Shown here: piece after piece, positions 19,004-31,462 of the stretch
Numbering within the stretch: position 1 is the first letter of the stretch
How the letters are laid out: each line of letters begins with the position of its first letter
From: Polytrichum commune
Taxonomy: Eukaryota > Streptophyta > Polytrichopsida > Polytrichales > Polytrichaceae
NCBI GenBank assembly: GCA_950295325.1
Contig: OX485805.1
Coordinates: forward strand, 50,244,758-50,308,757
DNA: 64,000 nt
Reading direction: 5' to 3'
Translations under genes and position numbers: made by a program
The notes under the pieces: model-generated
Told to the model about the DNA's origin: nothing
Database searches by the model: none
The model's input: the letters and a program-made list of their open reading frames with translations, nothing else

Positions 19004-19197
19004 CTACACTAAACATCTGGTTTAGTGTGGCATTAAAATTGGTGTGCCATACTAATTAGAGTGGTCTTCATGGCTTGTCATGTAGCATCAAGTGTCATAT
19101 GCCACCCAATTCAGTTGCCACCTAGTGATTGTAAGACAATTAGTGTGGGTTGATGATGAGTAGTGTGAGCAACACCAAATAAATTTTTGAGTGTAGT
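19004..19197. mobile_element. Hairpin-ended MITE, intergenic copy
   Basis: This copy opens with CTACACTAAACATCTGG, itself part of a palindrome, and closes with GAGTGTAG. The interior matches the NTRC intron 2 copy at 13999-14202. Confidence 0.7.
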
Positions 19198-20157
19198 GAA
19201 GAAATTGATGTGGGCGCAATAAGGACAAATTATGATGTGACATGATTGTTGAACTTGCCATGGTTCTATAGTTTATGCAAGAACTGGGGAGTGCTCAAGA
19301 TTGTATCAAAAGCTTTGAGCACAACTTTATGAAATTCGCTATCAATACAAATTTTGAATAAAATGATCCATTTGAAGAAAACTTGAAATAAAACCTTCTC
19401 AGTTATACTGAGCGCATTTGAAGTGCCTTCTTATGTATTCAAACCCATGCGATTATCTCCACTTACAACTACTTGCTGAATGAAAGTGAATGCTTTTCAT
19501 TTTGTAGATCACACATGGAATGAAGGTTTTGACTATAAGAGTGGAGATACTTGGCCGAGTACTTGAATATGGAGAATACACGTACAAAACGGAATTGTTT
19601 AAGATTTACAAAGTGTGAAAGGCGACAATGATGGAGAAATGAAAGCATGTAAGGAGAAGAGAATTCTCTCGGTTCCGACCACAACCCTCTTCGGGAGAAA
19701 ACACAAAGCTCATGCAAAGACATCAACTTCAAAGGCACGACCAAATAAAAACACAAAGTGGACTTGAACTTTAGGTTGACAATATATTGTAGATTGAGCA
19801 CATATCCCATAGAGATGTTTAAACTCGTGTTACAAATTTTTTCATATTCACGTTCAAACTCAACTTTACACGATTTCCAAGCTCTTTAGATGCAAAGTTC
19901 AAAAGACCCAAAAATCTTAAATCTTAAACCCTCAATACTCAATGACTTTCAAAATATTGATGATTTCTCAATGTGCATCTTTGCACTTAGATGATTTAAA
20001 ATAAAATAAGATGCACTTCATTTTGGACATACAACAACAAACTACAATTATCTATAAGAATATTCTAATTCTCTTGCATGATATCAAAAATTCGAATGTG
20101 TTGCAAAAATGTCATGTACTCCAAGCCAAATCCTTAAAAGACCCCAATGAGAGATAA
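19198..20157. other. AT-rich spacer
   Basis: A minus-strand open frame of 113 codons lies at 19469-19810, but it has no recognisable domain. Nothing else is supported. Confidence 0.4.
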
Positions 20158-20538
20158 AAGTAAGATATGTGGGTGTAATTTGGTTTGTCTTTCATGTTAT
20201 CCAACTTCTACATATTAGATTTATACAACATACTTGTGTTGCAATTACAAACTACGATGAAACATACGTAAAAACCGGATTGAAAATCATACCTCCCTTG
20301 ATTTAGTTATGGTCATTGGAAGTGCATGTTTGTTAATTTCTGAACTCGATACGAAGGTCTTGCCAATTAGTGTTCACCATTGAGTGTAGAGTAGTTATCA
20401 ATATTTGAAGACATAGTCCAATCTCTTTTAAACTTATGTCTCAATGATTTTTTTTCTCTTTGATCCTCACTGAAACATATACCCATCAAATTTAGGGTTC
20501 CAATTAAGAAAATGAGCCACTGAAGACCCATCTACCTA
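20158..20538. repeat. Dispersed repeat R1, copy 2
   Basis: About 380 bp is similar to 10200-10560 in the same orientation. The match stops at the left end of the Harbinger-like element that starts at 20540. Confidence 0.7.
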
Positions 20539-20539
20539 A

Positions 20540-21390
20540 AAGCCACTTCACACATGAGCCAAGAGCCATGACCACAAAATTGTGAGAGCCCAAAAGAAGT
20601 GTCAAACTTAAGGCTGTCCCTCGGGGGGGGGGGGGTAGTCATTGGTTGGAGTAGCAATATACGTGCAAACAAATGATAGGGTATTTTAAAAACATGGGGG
20701 CTAAAAATTATAAATGGACTTAAGAGTAATATAGGGTATCAAAAATGGCATTGGACATCTTTAAAGTATTATAGGGTATGGAATAATAGGTAATTTGGAA
20801 TTATAAGTAATGCAAGCCATTTTTCTATTAACCCAAAGTAGAAATTTACATAATGATAGCATGTGAAAAAAAGAAGAGAATTGAAAGTAATACCCCCCTA
20901 TAAAATAGTGGTTGTTCGCACCTATATCCTTAACTTTTTAACACACTGCCCCCCCCAAGGGCTGTCCCAAGACACTTCGAAAACCATGTAGTGTGGTCAC
21001 GAACCTTCAAGTGTAGTTTGAAGCCCTATGTGACTAGGTCCTCAACCAAATGCTATTTCAATGAATCTTTATTTGTGCGGGGTCCTCCCACATGATAAAA
21101 TAGAATAAATCAAAGGTTGTGAGGTTTCGGAGTGCCATGGTCTCTCGGTCTTGTGTTAGGCCTACCTCCAAGAGGTGGTTTTTGAAAATAGTCCAAGTAA
21201 TCATGAAACATGATCCATTCGATGCCATGTAGGAATTCATGTAGACTTTACATCCATCTTGCATTCACTTATTCAGTTGGTTACTCAAGCGCAGTGTGAA
21301 GTGAACTTGGACCGGCTCCACCTTTTCCACCAATGAGAGTGCTTGAAGTGATATGGTCATGGGCCCTCAGTCGAGTGTGCGAAGTGGCCC
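20540..21390 (-). mobile_element. Harbinger-like MITE, copy C, with a nested insert
   Basis: The ends are AAGCCACTTCACACA and TGCGAAGTGGCCC, next to TAA on the left and TTA on the right. It matches copies A and D in minus orientation, apart from an inserted 340-bp element at 20620-20959. A 68-codon open frame at 21058-21264 (-) corresponds to the one in copy A. Confidence 0.8.
20620..20959. mobile_element. MITE with poly-G termini nested in copy C
   Basis: The insert is bounded by GGCTGTCC at 20612-20619 and 20960-20967, an 8-bp target duplication (9 bp if the next C is counted). Its ends are CTCGGGGGGG and, inverted, CTTGGGGGGG. Undisrupted copy D shows the empty site at the same place. An 8-bp duplication suggests hAT; a 9-bp duplication would suggest Mutator. 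Confidence 0.75.
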
Positions 21391-21393
21391 TTA

Positions 21394-22713
21394 GAAGAGA
21401 AGGAGGAAACCAGAGAGTATTAGTATTTCAAAACTAACACAACCTTGGTCGTTTGCCGGATATTTTCCCACATATTGTCCGGTATCCACCCGTCCGGTTT
21501 TCTGAAAAATTAACCTCCGCCTGCCCGCCTGCCCGACCGGGCTGCCGCTTGCCCGGAGCAAGGAAAGAATACCGTACTGTGCCAAGGGTCGGGCAGCAGG
21601 TGAGTATAAGGTTGGCACTCTCCGATGCCCTTTCCCGGATCGGGTATTGAAATCACGATACCGTCAGGGTATCTAGTTGCCAGGGTATTGAGAGGTAATA
21701 GTCTCAACGACGAGCTATATGTTGTGTTCAGTGAAGTTCTCCGGACACCAAAGAGGCGGGGTTTCGTTTCCTCTTCGATTTCAATCATTACTCCCTACCG
21801 GCATCTTCTGAAATTATGTGCACGTTCTCGGCGGTAGATTGATTAGTCTTTAGAAAGGTACGTGGTGATTTCTCTCGCTCAGGGTGAGGAGCAATTCATG
21901 CTTATGTGTTAATGTGGTTTAGGGTTTCAAGGGCTTCGAGTGTCGGAGAGGGCGACACGGGTTTTGAAGGGGAAGTTTCAGCTGCTAATTTGAACCTTCG
22001 GGGGATTTTACTATCCTAGTTGTGGAATTCGAGCTCCGCAGTGTGTTCGGTGCCTCGACAAGAGGTGGCGTGGAAAGAAGCACGAATAAGAGGGCGGAGT
22101 GTTTTTGGAGGACAGAGGGTTTATTTCCTCTTCAGTTGCAACCGTCCCTCGAGTCTCTTTGCACAAAATTATGAATCAATAATATCAATAATATCAATAA
22201 TAATAATGTTCATGTTTTGGACAGTATATTAGTGTGAGAAAGGTGCGGCGTGTTATTCCTTGGCTCGGGTTAAGGGAAATTCACGTGCTCGCGTTTTAGG
22301 GTTCACTGTGTGGAAGAAAACGAGCTGAGCTTTGGTTTGAGTGATGTCACTTGCTATCGCGAATTTGTGAGGGCCTGGTTGTATCGCTATCTTTTGAATT
22401 TAATCTCTGCCTTGTATTTGGAGTCCTTGACTAAGCGGTGGCGTGGGGAGCAAGAAACGGGGCGGACAATTCCCCCAAGCAGGGTTCTTAGACAGTTGTA
22501 GCCAACACATTTGCGTTTACTCTGTGCTTTTAAGGGTTCGATTGTTGAAATATCGTTGGCAGTAGTAGCAGGACGAGAGTGTTTATGGAGGTTCAAATGA
22601 ATTGGTGAGTTTGGCTGCGGAGTTGTTGTGAGTGTTTTGGCCAGATTTGTGCTTGCCGTATTTGATGAGTTGACGTGTCATTTTTGAGGCAGAAATTAGA
22701 GGTGTTCGTCAAG
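21394..22713 (+). promoter_or_regulatory. STA1 upstream region and probable 5' leader
   Basis: This GC-richer stretch precedes the STA1 start. A CCGG-rich block spans about 21450-21660. A good splice donor (AAG before GTACGT, at 21858) and an acceptor-like GAGGCAG ending at 22692 suggest a leader intron. That would remove the in-frame GTG upstream of the ATG. No TATA element is claimed. Confidence 0.35.
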
Positions 22714-25700
22714 ATGCATCTCTTCATAAGGAACCTCTCAGGACGCACTCTCTCTCTTGTGCTCCCTGGCTCTGCGGCGCCTACTGTTGGAACACTTCAA
22801 GAGTGCATTGAAGCACGGGAACACATACCTGCATGTCATTACCATATTGTGTATGTCAACAAGCATTTATCAGATGACGATTCTATGCTTGAAAGCTATG
22901 GTGTCAGCGATGGTTCCACTCTCTATATGGGTGGTAAACTCCTAGGGGGTATGCAAGCGCCGGTTGCCCCAAAACCTCGACTGGACTTTCTACACTCCAG
23001 GCCCCCAGCCAACTATGTGGCCGGATTAGGGCGTGGTGCTACAGGGTTTACAACCAGGTCTGATATTGGACCTGCAAGAGCAGCACCTGATTTGCCTGAT
23101 AGAACTGCCACTACTATCGGTGGAGCAGCAGCAGCAGCAGCCCCTGCAGGAGCTGGAAGAGGAAGAGGGAAAGGAGGGAACGAGGAGGAGGAGGAAGAGG
23201 CAGAGGAAAAAGGGTATGATGAGAATCAGAAGTTTGATGAATTTGAAGGGAATGATGTTGGATTATTTGCTTCTGGTGAGTATGATGAAGATGACAAGGA
23301 GGCTGATGTTGTATGGGAGAATATTGACAAGCGGATGGATTCAAGGAGGAAGGATAGGAGAGAAGCTCGCCTGAAGAAGGAAATTGAAAAGTATCGAGCT
23401 TCAAACCCAAAAATTACGGAACAGTTTGCAGACCTGAAACGGAAGCTTGTGACTTTGTCTGCAACTGAATGGGAAAGTATACCGGAAATTGGAGATTATT
23501 CTTTAAGAAATAAGAAGAAAAGGTTTGAGAGCTTCATTCCTGCGCCAGACACTCTGTTTGAACGTGCGAAACAAGAGCAGGAGCATGTGACAGCGTTGGA
23601 TCCTCGTTCCCGAGCTGCAGGTTTAGAGACACCTTATGGTCAGACACCTGTCACTGACCTTACGGCAGTGGGTGAAGGGAGGGGCACAGTTATGAAGCTG
23701 AAGCTTGATCGTCTCTCTGATTCTGTCAGTGGGTTGACTGTTGTAGACCCAAAGGGTTACCTCACTGATCTCAAGAGTATGAAAATTACAAGTGACGCAG
23801 AGATTTCGGACATCAAGAAGGCTAGGTTGTTGCTCAAGTCAGTCATCCAGACTAACCCAAAGCATGCTCCAGGGTGGATTGCAGCAGCTCGATTGGAAGA
23901 AGTTGCTGGGAAAATTCAGGCAGCCCGGAATTTTATTCAGCATGGTTGTGAAGAGTGCCCTATGAATGAGGATGTTTGGCTTGAGTCTTGCCGGTTAGCC
24001 ACTCCCAACAATGCGAAAGCGGTGTTGGCACAGGGGGTGAAGGTTATTCCTAACTCTGTGAAGTTGTGGATGCAAGCTGCGAAACTTGAAGGTGATGACA
24101 TTAGCAAGTCACGTGTGTTGCGCAAAGCTCTTGAACACATTCCAGACTCTGTCAGGCTATGGAAAGCAGTAGTGGAACTTGCAAATGAAGATGATGCTAG
24201 AATTCTTCTCTCTCGTGCTGTCGAGTGCTGCCCTCTTCATGTCGAGCTCTGGCTGGCACTTGCTCGTCTTGAAACATATGAGAATGCCAAGCGTGTCCTG
24301 AACAAGGCACGTGAAACATTGCCTACAGAGTCGAGCATTTGGATCACTGCTGCAAAGCTTGAAGAGGCCAATGGGAATTCAAGTATGGTGCTTAAAATTA
24401 TTGACAGAGCTGTGCGTGCTCTTCAACTACGTAGGGTTTCTATAGATAGAGAGGCGTGGATGAAGGAGGCAGAAGCAGCAGAAAGAGCTGGCTCAGTGGT
24501 AACTTGTCAAGCAATTGTCAACACGACTATTGGTGTTGGTGTAGAGGAAGAGGATAGAAAGAGAACGTGGGTTGCAGATGCTGATGAATGCAAGAAACGT
24601 GGCTCTATTGAAACAGCTCGAGCAATATATGCTCATGCTCTCACCTTTTTCCCAGGAAAGAAGAGTGTTTGGTTACGTGCTGCACAGCTGGAAAAGAGCC
24701 ATGGTACTTCCGATTCTCTGGACGCCATGTTGAAGAAAGCTGTTGGGTACTGCCCTCAGGCTGAAGTTCTGTGGCTTATGGGTGCCAAGGAGAAATGGTT
24801 AGCTGGTGATGTTCCCTCAGCTCGGGCTATTCTTCAAGAGGCTTATGCTGCTATACCAAACTCAGAAGAGATATGGTTAGCGGCCTTTAAACTGGAGTTT
24901 GAGAATCATGAACCGGAGCGAGCTAGAATGCTACTAGCAAAGGCCAGAGAAAGAGGAGGCACAGAGCGTGTCTGGATGAAGTCTGCCATAGTTGAACGAG
25001 AAATGGGGAATGCAAGCAAGGAGAAGGAATTGCTAGAAGGAGGACTTCAGAGATTTCCAGAGTTTCACAAGCTTTGGCTTATGCTTGGGCAGCTTGAAGA
25101 GCGCATTGGGCAGTCTGATGTGGCTCGTGAAGTCTATGAGCGGGCTTTACGCAAATGCCCCCACAGTACTCCTCTTTGGTTGTCTGCAGCTGCCTTGGAA
25201 GAGAGGGTTGGTGGTTTGAGTAAAGCACGTGCAGTACTCACAAAGGCCAGACTCAAGAATCCACACAATGCAGAACTGTGGCTGGCTGCCATCCGTGCAG
25301 AGGCTCATGCCGGGAACAAGAAGGAGGCAGAATCGTTGATGGCAAAGGCATTACAAGACTGTGCCTCCAGTGGACGCCTTTGGGCTGAGGCTATTGATAT
25401 GGCGCCACGGCCACAACGCAAGTCAAAGAGTGTCGATGCTCTTAAACGCTGTGACCAGGATCCGCATGTCATTGCCGCTGTTGCAAAGCTATTCTGGCAG
25501 GATCGTAAGGTAGACAAAGCAAGAAATTGGCTCAACCGGGCTGTGACACTAGCACCTGATATTGGTGACTTCTGGGCACAGCTGTACAAGTTTGAGTTGC
25601 AACATGGAGGTGAGGACCACCAACACGATGTCTTACAGAGATGTCTGGCTGCGGAACCCCGACATGGCGAGAAGTGGACTAAATGCTCCAAAGCAGTGGA

Positions 25701-25776
25701 GAATGCACATTTGCCAACAGATGAGATTTTGAAGAAGCTAGTATTAGCATACTCAAAGGATGAAGCAGAGATATGA
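22714..25776 (+). CDS. STA1: PRP6-type U4/U6.U5 tri-snRNP splicing factor, intronless
   Basis: This is the plant homologue of yeast Prp6 and human PRPF6, which bridges U5 and U4/U6 in the spliceosome. Reading from ATG 22714 gives 1,020 residues, close to Arabidopsis STABILIZED1. Residues 1-79 form a ubiquitin-like region ending LLGG. The PRP1 N-terminal domain follows, with [28 protein letters not shown] and later [18 protein letters not shown]. From about residue 370 to the C-terminus it is a solenoid of HAT/TPR-like helical repeats with recurring W-x-x-A/L-x-x-L-E patterns. The frame also opens 13 codons upstream at a GTG, but ATG 22714 is better. It directly precedes the conserved ubiquitin-like start, and a likely leader-intron acceptor lies just before it. 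The 3.1-kb frame has no intron and no break. It is expected to be nuclear and broadly expressed. Confidence 0.97.
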   Translation: MHLFIRNLSGRTLSLVLPGSAAPTVGTLQECIEAREHIPACHYHIVYVNKHLSDDDSMLESYGVSDGSTLYMGGKLLGGMQAPVAPKPRLDFLHSRPPANYVAGLGRGATGFTTRSDIGPARAAPDLPDRTATTIGGAAAAAAPAGAGRGRGKGGNEEEEEEAEEKGYDENQKFDEFEGNDVGLFASGEYDEDDKEADVVWENIDKRMDSRRKDRREARLKKEIEKYRASNPKITEQFADLKRKLVTLSATEWESIPEIGDYSLRNKKKRFESFIPAPDTLFERAKQEQEHVTALDPRSRAAGLETPYGQTPVTDLTAVGEGRGTVMKLKLDRLSDSVSGLTVVDPKGYLTDLKSMKITSDAEISDIKKARLLLKSVIQTNPKHAPGWIAAARLEEVAGKIQAARNFIQHGCEECPMNEDVWLESCRLATPNNAKAVLAQGVKVIPNSVKLWMQAAKLEGDDISKSRVLRKALEHIPDSVRLWKAVVELANEDDARILLSRAVECCPLHVELWLALARLETYENAKRVLNKARETLPTESSIWITAAKLEEANGNSSMVLKIIDRAVRALQLRRVSIDREAWMKEAEAAERAGSVVTCQAIVNTTIGVGVEEEDRKRTWVADADECKKRGSIETARAIYAHALTFFPGKKSVWLRAAQLEKSHGTSDSLDAMLKKAVGYCPQAEVLWLMGAKEKWLAGDVPSARAILQEAYAAIPNSEEIWLAAFKLEFENHEPERARMLLAKARERGGTERVWMKSAIVEREMGNASKEKELLEGGLQRFPEFHKLWLMLGQLEERIGQSDVAREVYERALRKCPHSTPLWLSAAALEERVGGLSKARAVLTKARLKNPHNAELWLAAIRAEAHAGNKKEAESLMAKALQDCASSGRLWAEAIDMAPRPQRKSKSVDALKRCDQDPHVIAAVAKLFWQDRKVDKARNWLNRAVTLAPDIGDFWAQLYKFELQHGGEDHQHDVLQRCLAAEPRHGEKWTKCSKAVENAHLPTDEILKKLVLAYSKDEAEI

Positions 25777-27561
25777 GAAGCTTTGTTTCTCACTGAGTCC
25801 TACAGTATCTCTGTTTTCTGCCGTTCCAATTTTTGCAGCTTCTAAGACCATATGGTACTTTCTCAATCTTTCTCATTCCTTTGTCATGGTCAGATTAATT
25901 TGCAAATGAATATTTTGTAACATCTGATGTCTCGAGTGTGGCCAGTGTTCAGCGCACTATTATTGTCTTCCTTCCGCTTTTACGTGGCTAGGATCTTGAG
26001 CAATTTCAGGAAATTGCTTTAGGTTTCCAAGAAATTTCCCACAGGATGATACAGCCTCCTGTCTCACTTTATTTTCTTAAAAGAATATTTTCTGGCTTTG
26101 TTAAGTTTTTCCATACTTGTATTTTTTACTCTGCCTATTTGACCTTTCTTGCTTTTTGAGGATCTGAACTCTGGTGTTAGGGAGGAGGGTGACTATCTGG
26201 AGGGTTGATAGCTTTGCATATGAATAATAAATTTCAGGTGGTGCTCCTGAGAAGTGGAGTAAGCAGTATTTGGAGCTGCAACTCTTACAAGCACCTAACC
26301 AATCACCATTGATGTACAGGTTGGTTTCTGAGGAGGCTCTCAAACTCTCTATATCAATTTAAAGTGTAGTAGGTGTGGTCTGTCAATTGCCAGCTCTGAG
26401 CTCCTATTAGGATGATCAAATTGATTCACTGGGGCCACATAACTCTTGATCCTCCCCAGTCCCTGAACGAGGTGCTAAATCTTTTCCCTGCAATCTTCTG
26501 TTCTTGGGTTTCTATTCTCTCCAGCCTGTTTAGTTGGGGGCCGACAGTCAGCATCAGTTTTAGCCCTTATTATAGTTTATGTTCAATTCCAAATCACATC
26601 ACATGTTACTCTTTTTTAGGATAGAGAGTGTTTGCTGAGGTCAGTGACTGCCCACTTGCATCTTACTGTTCAGCAACTTAGTAAGTGATTCGTTGATTTA
26701 TAAAGATGGACTCAGAATATTCTTGTAGCTTGCAGCATTGTACCGGCTACTTGAAATCTAGGATATGTTCTCCACTATGAAATTCCAAGAGCCACAGGCT
26801 TAGCAAACTGTTTCATTGAATGGGCTGAGTATTTGTATATGGACTCGTGCAGGTGCTGAGGGTGACAATTGCTAGCCAAGTGAGTATCAGCTGTACATCA
26901 ACATTTTTATCTCACAAATGCATTTATGGTGTTTAAAACATGTATGCTCGTGTAAATGGCAGTCTCAACACATTACACACAGTTGTATATAATGTGGCCT
27001 TGATTGAAGATTATGCAGAGGAATCTCATGGTACTGTAAGGTTTCTTCTGGAATGCCTTTATTAGAATCTGTGTCTAATGCCAGAAAAATCGCTGAAATT
27101 TCTCAAGGAGTTTGACTTCAGCATTGAATGTTTGACTAGGAGTTCCGGAAATCAAGTTTATAGATGGTGCTCCAAGCACCATTGTCAGGGTATTTGTTGA
27201 TGTTTTTGAGTGTAGACACGTCCAATTAGGATATCTGGTTTGTCATTTCTTGTTTGTCATTCCTATCATACACAGATAATCTCAGCACAAACAAGAAAGC
27301 AAAAATAGTAGTTGAATGTAGAGACATGCATGCTACAGCCAAAGCAGATGTGCTGCCATCATTGCCTTTCCGAGTTGATTTTTATGAAAAAGGCAAATGC
27401 ATTGGATTGGAAATGAGGGGTTCATAGCAACAGGCACCAACAATTTTGTAAGGTGGTTTGTGTGATTACAGTAGGTAGCTTTCTTACATCAAGTGTTCAT
27501 CAATGAACCCCGAGGGCTTGAGGCCTTGATCAATGATGATTCCAGTTCCAATTGCTCTCGT
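25777..27561. other. Spacer between the convergent STA1 and pectate lyase genes
   Basis: This stretch contains the STA1 3' flank and the 3' flank of the minus-strand pectate lyase gene. No other coding region is supported. Confidence 0.5.
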
Positions 27562-30500
27562 TTAATTGGGATGCAGATTCTTGGCCATGTTGATGAAATT
27601 CTGTGTGGAACATTGTCGGAGTTTCTCACCGAATAGAGCACCCGCACAAGCTGGCATCACTAAGTTGAGTATATGTGTAGGTGCAACTGGGGGGTTCATG
27701 GCTTTGTCCCCATACATTGGTGGTCTCTCTGTTGCACCCGGAAGTATGAACTCATGAAATGTGGTTCCGTTCACAAAGAGATTGTTGGAGCTCAAGATTG
27801 AAGCGCTTTGGTCAAAGTTTGTACCCACTCCTGCAAACCATGGTGTGACTTCCACCCTACGACTTGCCACAAATGCATTGTTTTCGGATATGATTTTACC
27901 ATGAACTCGGGCACCTAAAGCATAGTACCCCCAGTTTGTGTAGAAATTGTTGAGCACATGGCAATGCCCCCACCTGTGTCACAGTGAGCAATACAAATCA
28001 GACATAATATGTGATGAAGAGATGCTATATTATGTCGACATGAATAAATATTGAGGTGAACTTCTGTGAGCACAAAATGGGTGGCCACAGAAATGACCAT
28101 TCTAAAGTAAAGATGATCTAGTAAGATATTCCAAGTGATCTCTGAGTATGGAAGTGAGGCTCATCTTCAATGTCAGCACAATCACTCTAGGGAGTGCTGT
28201 ATGTTCCATGCTATGATTTGCGAAACCTTTAAGTTTTGAAGCTTTTTGGGAAGCAGATCAAACTTACGAGATATTGTTTGTGTACTACTCAATAATTTGG
28301 AAGGAACTTATCAAGAAAAATACTTGTGAACTTGTTTTGTATCTAGCTGCAAAGTTTTAATAACAATGACAGAATGTTTGGCAATGCTACCAACCCAATA
28401 GAAAATCTCCAATACAGGTAGAAAATTTCCAATAGAAAGTTTCTAGTTATGCACATTAATTATAGAGGACTCACATGCATGTCCCTAAATCTTGGATTGG
28501 ACTAAGTTGGTGCACCCATCCTAGTATGACAAGCTAAAAATCCGTTTATTTTAATTTATCTAAAAAATAAAATCCAACACCAGTCGTTTAGCATGTAGCT
28601 TTAAGCCTTTAAAGAACTTGGCTGACTTTAGGGAACCCACCTGGAGTTTGATCTGAAGAAGTTATGGATAACTCTAAAGTGCACTAGATGGGCAACTTGA
28701 AAGGTCACATAGCATTACTCAATGCCTTCATGGTGTTTTGTGGGCCATGGTTGAGATTCTAGAATATTCCATTAGTTATAGTACGAACTCACAAAATATT
28801 TTAGAATCTTAGCCACGGCCCACAAAACACCATAAAGACATTGAGTAACGTTATGCACCTTTGACATTAATTCAAGAAAATATTCATAATGTATTGAAAT
28901 TGACCTGCAATGTGGCATTCTCTGCATGGAGTCCTTGAACCAATTTCTATATACTGTAACTCTCATGTCTTCATCTTCTTTATCATTGTCCGAAGCTCCG
29001 AGTAACATGTTGAAATTGAAGTTTGAGAGATGTGAATTTGATATTGTTACGTCCGTGGATCCTTGTAAAACTGACACCAATCCTAGCTTCGCTTCAAATG
29101 AGGTGACATGGTCCACCCAAATTTTGGTAGAGCCCGCAAATATGTGGACTGTGTCACTCTCACCAAGTGCGCTCACTTGAATGTTATGAAGGATGACATT
29201 TGCTATACCGCACAACACTAGATTTCGGCCTGTAGTTCAAATAAAGAGATGAAAATGAGATTAATTAGTGTGTGATGAGCTTTTTAACATGCATAATGAT
29301 AATGATAATAGTACTTAAAATGCCACAATGACCTAATATACTGAAGCATTGTTTTTGGAGAGTTTTTGATGGATATTGAGAGTTTTTTTTACATTATAAT
29401 TGTACTAAATTCAAGGGATTGAAGTGAATATATATATATATATATATATACACATACTTTTTTTCCAACCATACATGTGGCATGTTTTAGGAGGACCTAT
29501 TGGATATGTGGGTTGAGATCTAATTGGGCAACATTGAAGCTTATTTGGGGGGATGGAAAATTTAACAAGTTGCATGTCAGTTTCTTAAAATTTGACAAAC
29601 CCTATTGGGTCTTAGTGGATGACTATCTTGTTTACTTGAAAAAAATTTAGCGTCATTCCACCCTAATGAGATTTTTTCTAATAATTTTTTTTAAATGAGA
29701 TTTCTTTATTAATGTTGCAATGCTGGATTCCTAACACAAAACTCAAAATTGATGGCACATTATTTGTTGGTCGTAAGGATCCCATTAAATTAGGAAATGC
29801 TCCTACACTGATTATGCCCAAAAACCTCCCCAAACGTTGGCTTGGAGATCATTGATGTATAGCTAAAACTGTGGACCAATTTGGGCTCTTTGTTATATTT
29901 ATCTAGGCTACCTCATATCAGCTTCGTGAACAAACATGTCCACCCATGGTATTTTGGGGTTGACCTCGAGCTTATTTCCACAAAAATACATGTGAATGGA
30001 CTATAGACTACGAAAAAATAATAAAAAGTTGATCAAATCATCATGATTTCGAGGCTGTTGTCTTCTATATTTACAGTAAATAGATCACATGGCATTTTCC
30101 AACCTGTTATTGTTACATTGTATCCACGACCGTCGATTGTTGTTTTGCTTTTCAACCAAAGCATGTCTTGAAGGACAATAATGAGGTTGTGTGAGAATGT
30201 TATCCAAACACCACCCGTTGTTGAGCCACCGAGATTGACACCATGACGCAATGAGCCCATCGAAGGGTTTTTTGGGTCGTCTTCGTCGTTAGTCACGACA
30301 TAGGATCTTCCGTGTAAACCACCCGTTACGCCATATGCAAAACCGTAAGCACAACTTGGCAATCGTCTACCTTTCCCGCAGATGGAGAAAGGACAAATCG
30401 TTGGGTCGATTGCAGTGCATGCTGGCGAATTCTCCTCATTTGCTACAAACAATCAATAAACAAAGCTTGAGAATTCAAGTAAAACATATCTAACATAGAA

Positions 30501-31462
30501 TGTGAACTATCCTCTCCAGTTATTAATAACCATGGTAATCTTTTTGGGAGCTTTTTTGGGGGCCTTTTGGCTCTAGAGGTGCATACAATGTTGATGTGAG
30601 CCATTGCCTCAATTCGAGTCTTGGTTGGATTTTACAGCTTGAGCTAAGTTTATCACGACATGTTGATGCAGTCAAACAATAGATGAACTTAGAATGAGTA
30701 TGGTGCGTTGGTGTGAGTGAATATCATGGGTCGTTTCTTATTTATACGAATGGGTACCAAAGTTTTTAGATTGATTTAGAGTTTCACATACTTGGAGAAG
30801 CCTTTGGATCTTTTGGATTCGAAATGGATACATTTTGTAGGCTATCAATCAAACTTTTGGTTTGAATAATATTGGCAAACGCAAAGCTTGTTTGTAGTTG
30901 TCTAAGCATGACTCGAACTTTTGACAAGATATGTGTGATTAGTTGCATCTTTGAGGCTGAATATGTCACCTGCAATTCACATAAGTCCATCCAATCTTAG
31001 GATTCGAAGAGAGACTATTGTGCAAGCATTACAAATATTTGATGGTAAATTGCATTATTATCAATATATTTACATTGGAGGTCAAAGTTGGGCAAGTTGT
31101 GAGTTGCATACATTTCGAAACGAGATGCTGCTACCGCATTCAAGAAGAGTTTGTTGTGCGCTTGACAATACTTCCATAGATTCGAGCAATGATGTTAGTC
31201 GTAAATGGTTGGCAATCAAGCTTAATTTTTTATTGCTATCGTCTAGACGCTTGGCACAATCTCCTTCAAGAATTTCCCCCATCGTGGACGCACGTTGTAG
31301 ATTGGTTATTATCTTCTCAAGGGCATTCAAAGTGTGCATAAACTCACTTGTTTGTGGTGTGTTTGTAGTTTGTGCATCCAAAAAGTACACTCTGCTCAAT
31401 AGCATTAATCCAAAGCATATCAAAGTAGACATTGCCATTGGGTGTTGTGAAACTCTCAACAT
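27562..31462 (-). CDS. Pectate lyase-like protein (PL1), 5 exons
   Basis: Pectate lyases (family PL1) cleave demethylated pectin by beta-elimination in the wall. Exons read on the minus strand are 31462-31112, 30969-30792, 30442-30104, 29229-28905 and 27973-27562. All are GT-AG and phases agree, giving 534 residues. The first ATG precedes a hydrophobic signal-like segment (about residues 11-28). Residues 30-150 are helical, with a DC...L-S-S-A-Q-Q-T-L-L-E-C pattern resembling a pectin methylesterase inhibitor domain. The parallel beta-helix part has GRGYNVTITG, WVDH (327-330), QGST (345-348), LLGASD (365-370), RMPHCR (393-398) and NNFYTNW. The usual D-G-L-V-D calcium-binding motif reads L-G-L-V-S at 338-342, so both aspartates are missing. 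The catalytic-region arginines at 393 and 398 are kept. It may be a non-catalytic or altered paralogue. Confidence 0.88.
28700..28865. repeat. Long imperfect hairpin in pectate lyase intron 4
   Basis: Two inverted arms of about 65 bp (about 28700-28767 and 28793-28862) are separated by about 25 bp. Both arms contain ATGGTGTTTTGTGGGCC, or its complement. The hairpin lies wholly inside the intron between exons 4 and 5. It may be a small fold-back transposon. Confidence 0.85.
29421..29450. repeat. (TA)n microsatellite in pectate lyase intron 3
   Basis: A run of alternating T and A lies within the intron between exons 3 and 4. Confidence 0.9.

Noticed and set aside
22675-22713. Upstream GTG start for STA1
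   Set aside because: The extra 13 codons are preceded by a likely splice acceptor, and the family's ubiquitin-like start coincides with ATG 22714.
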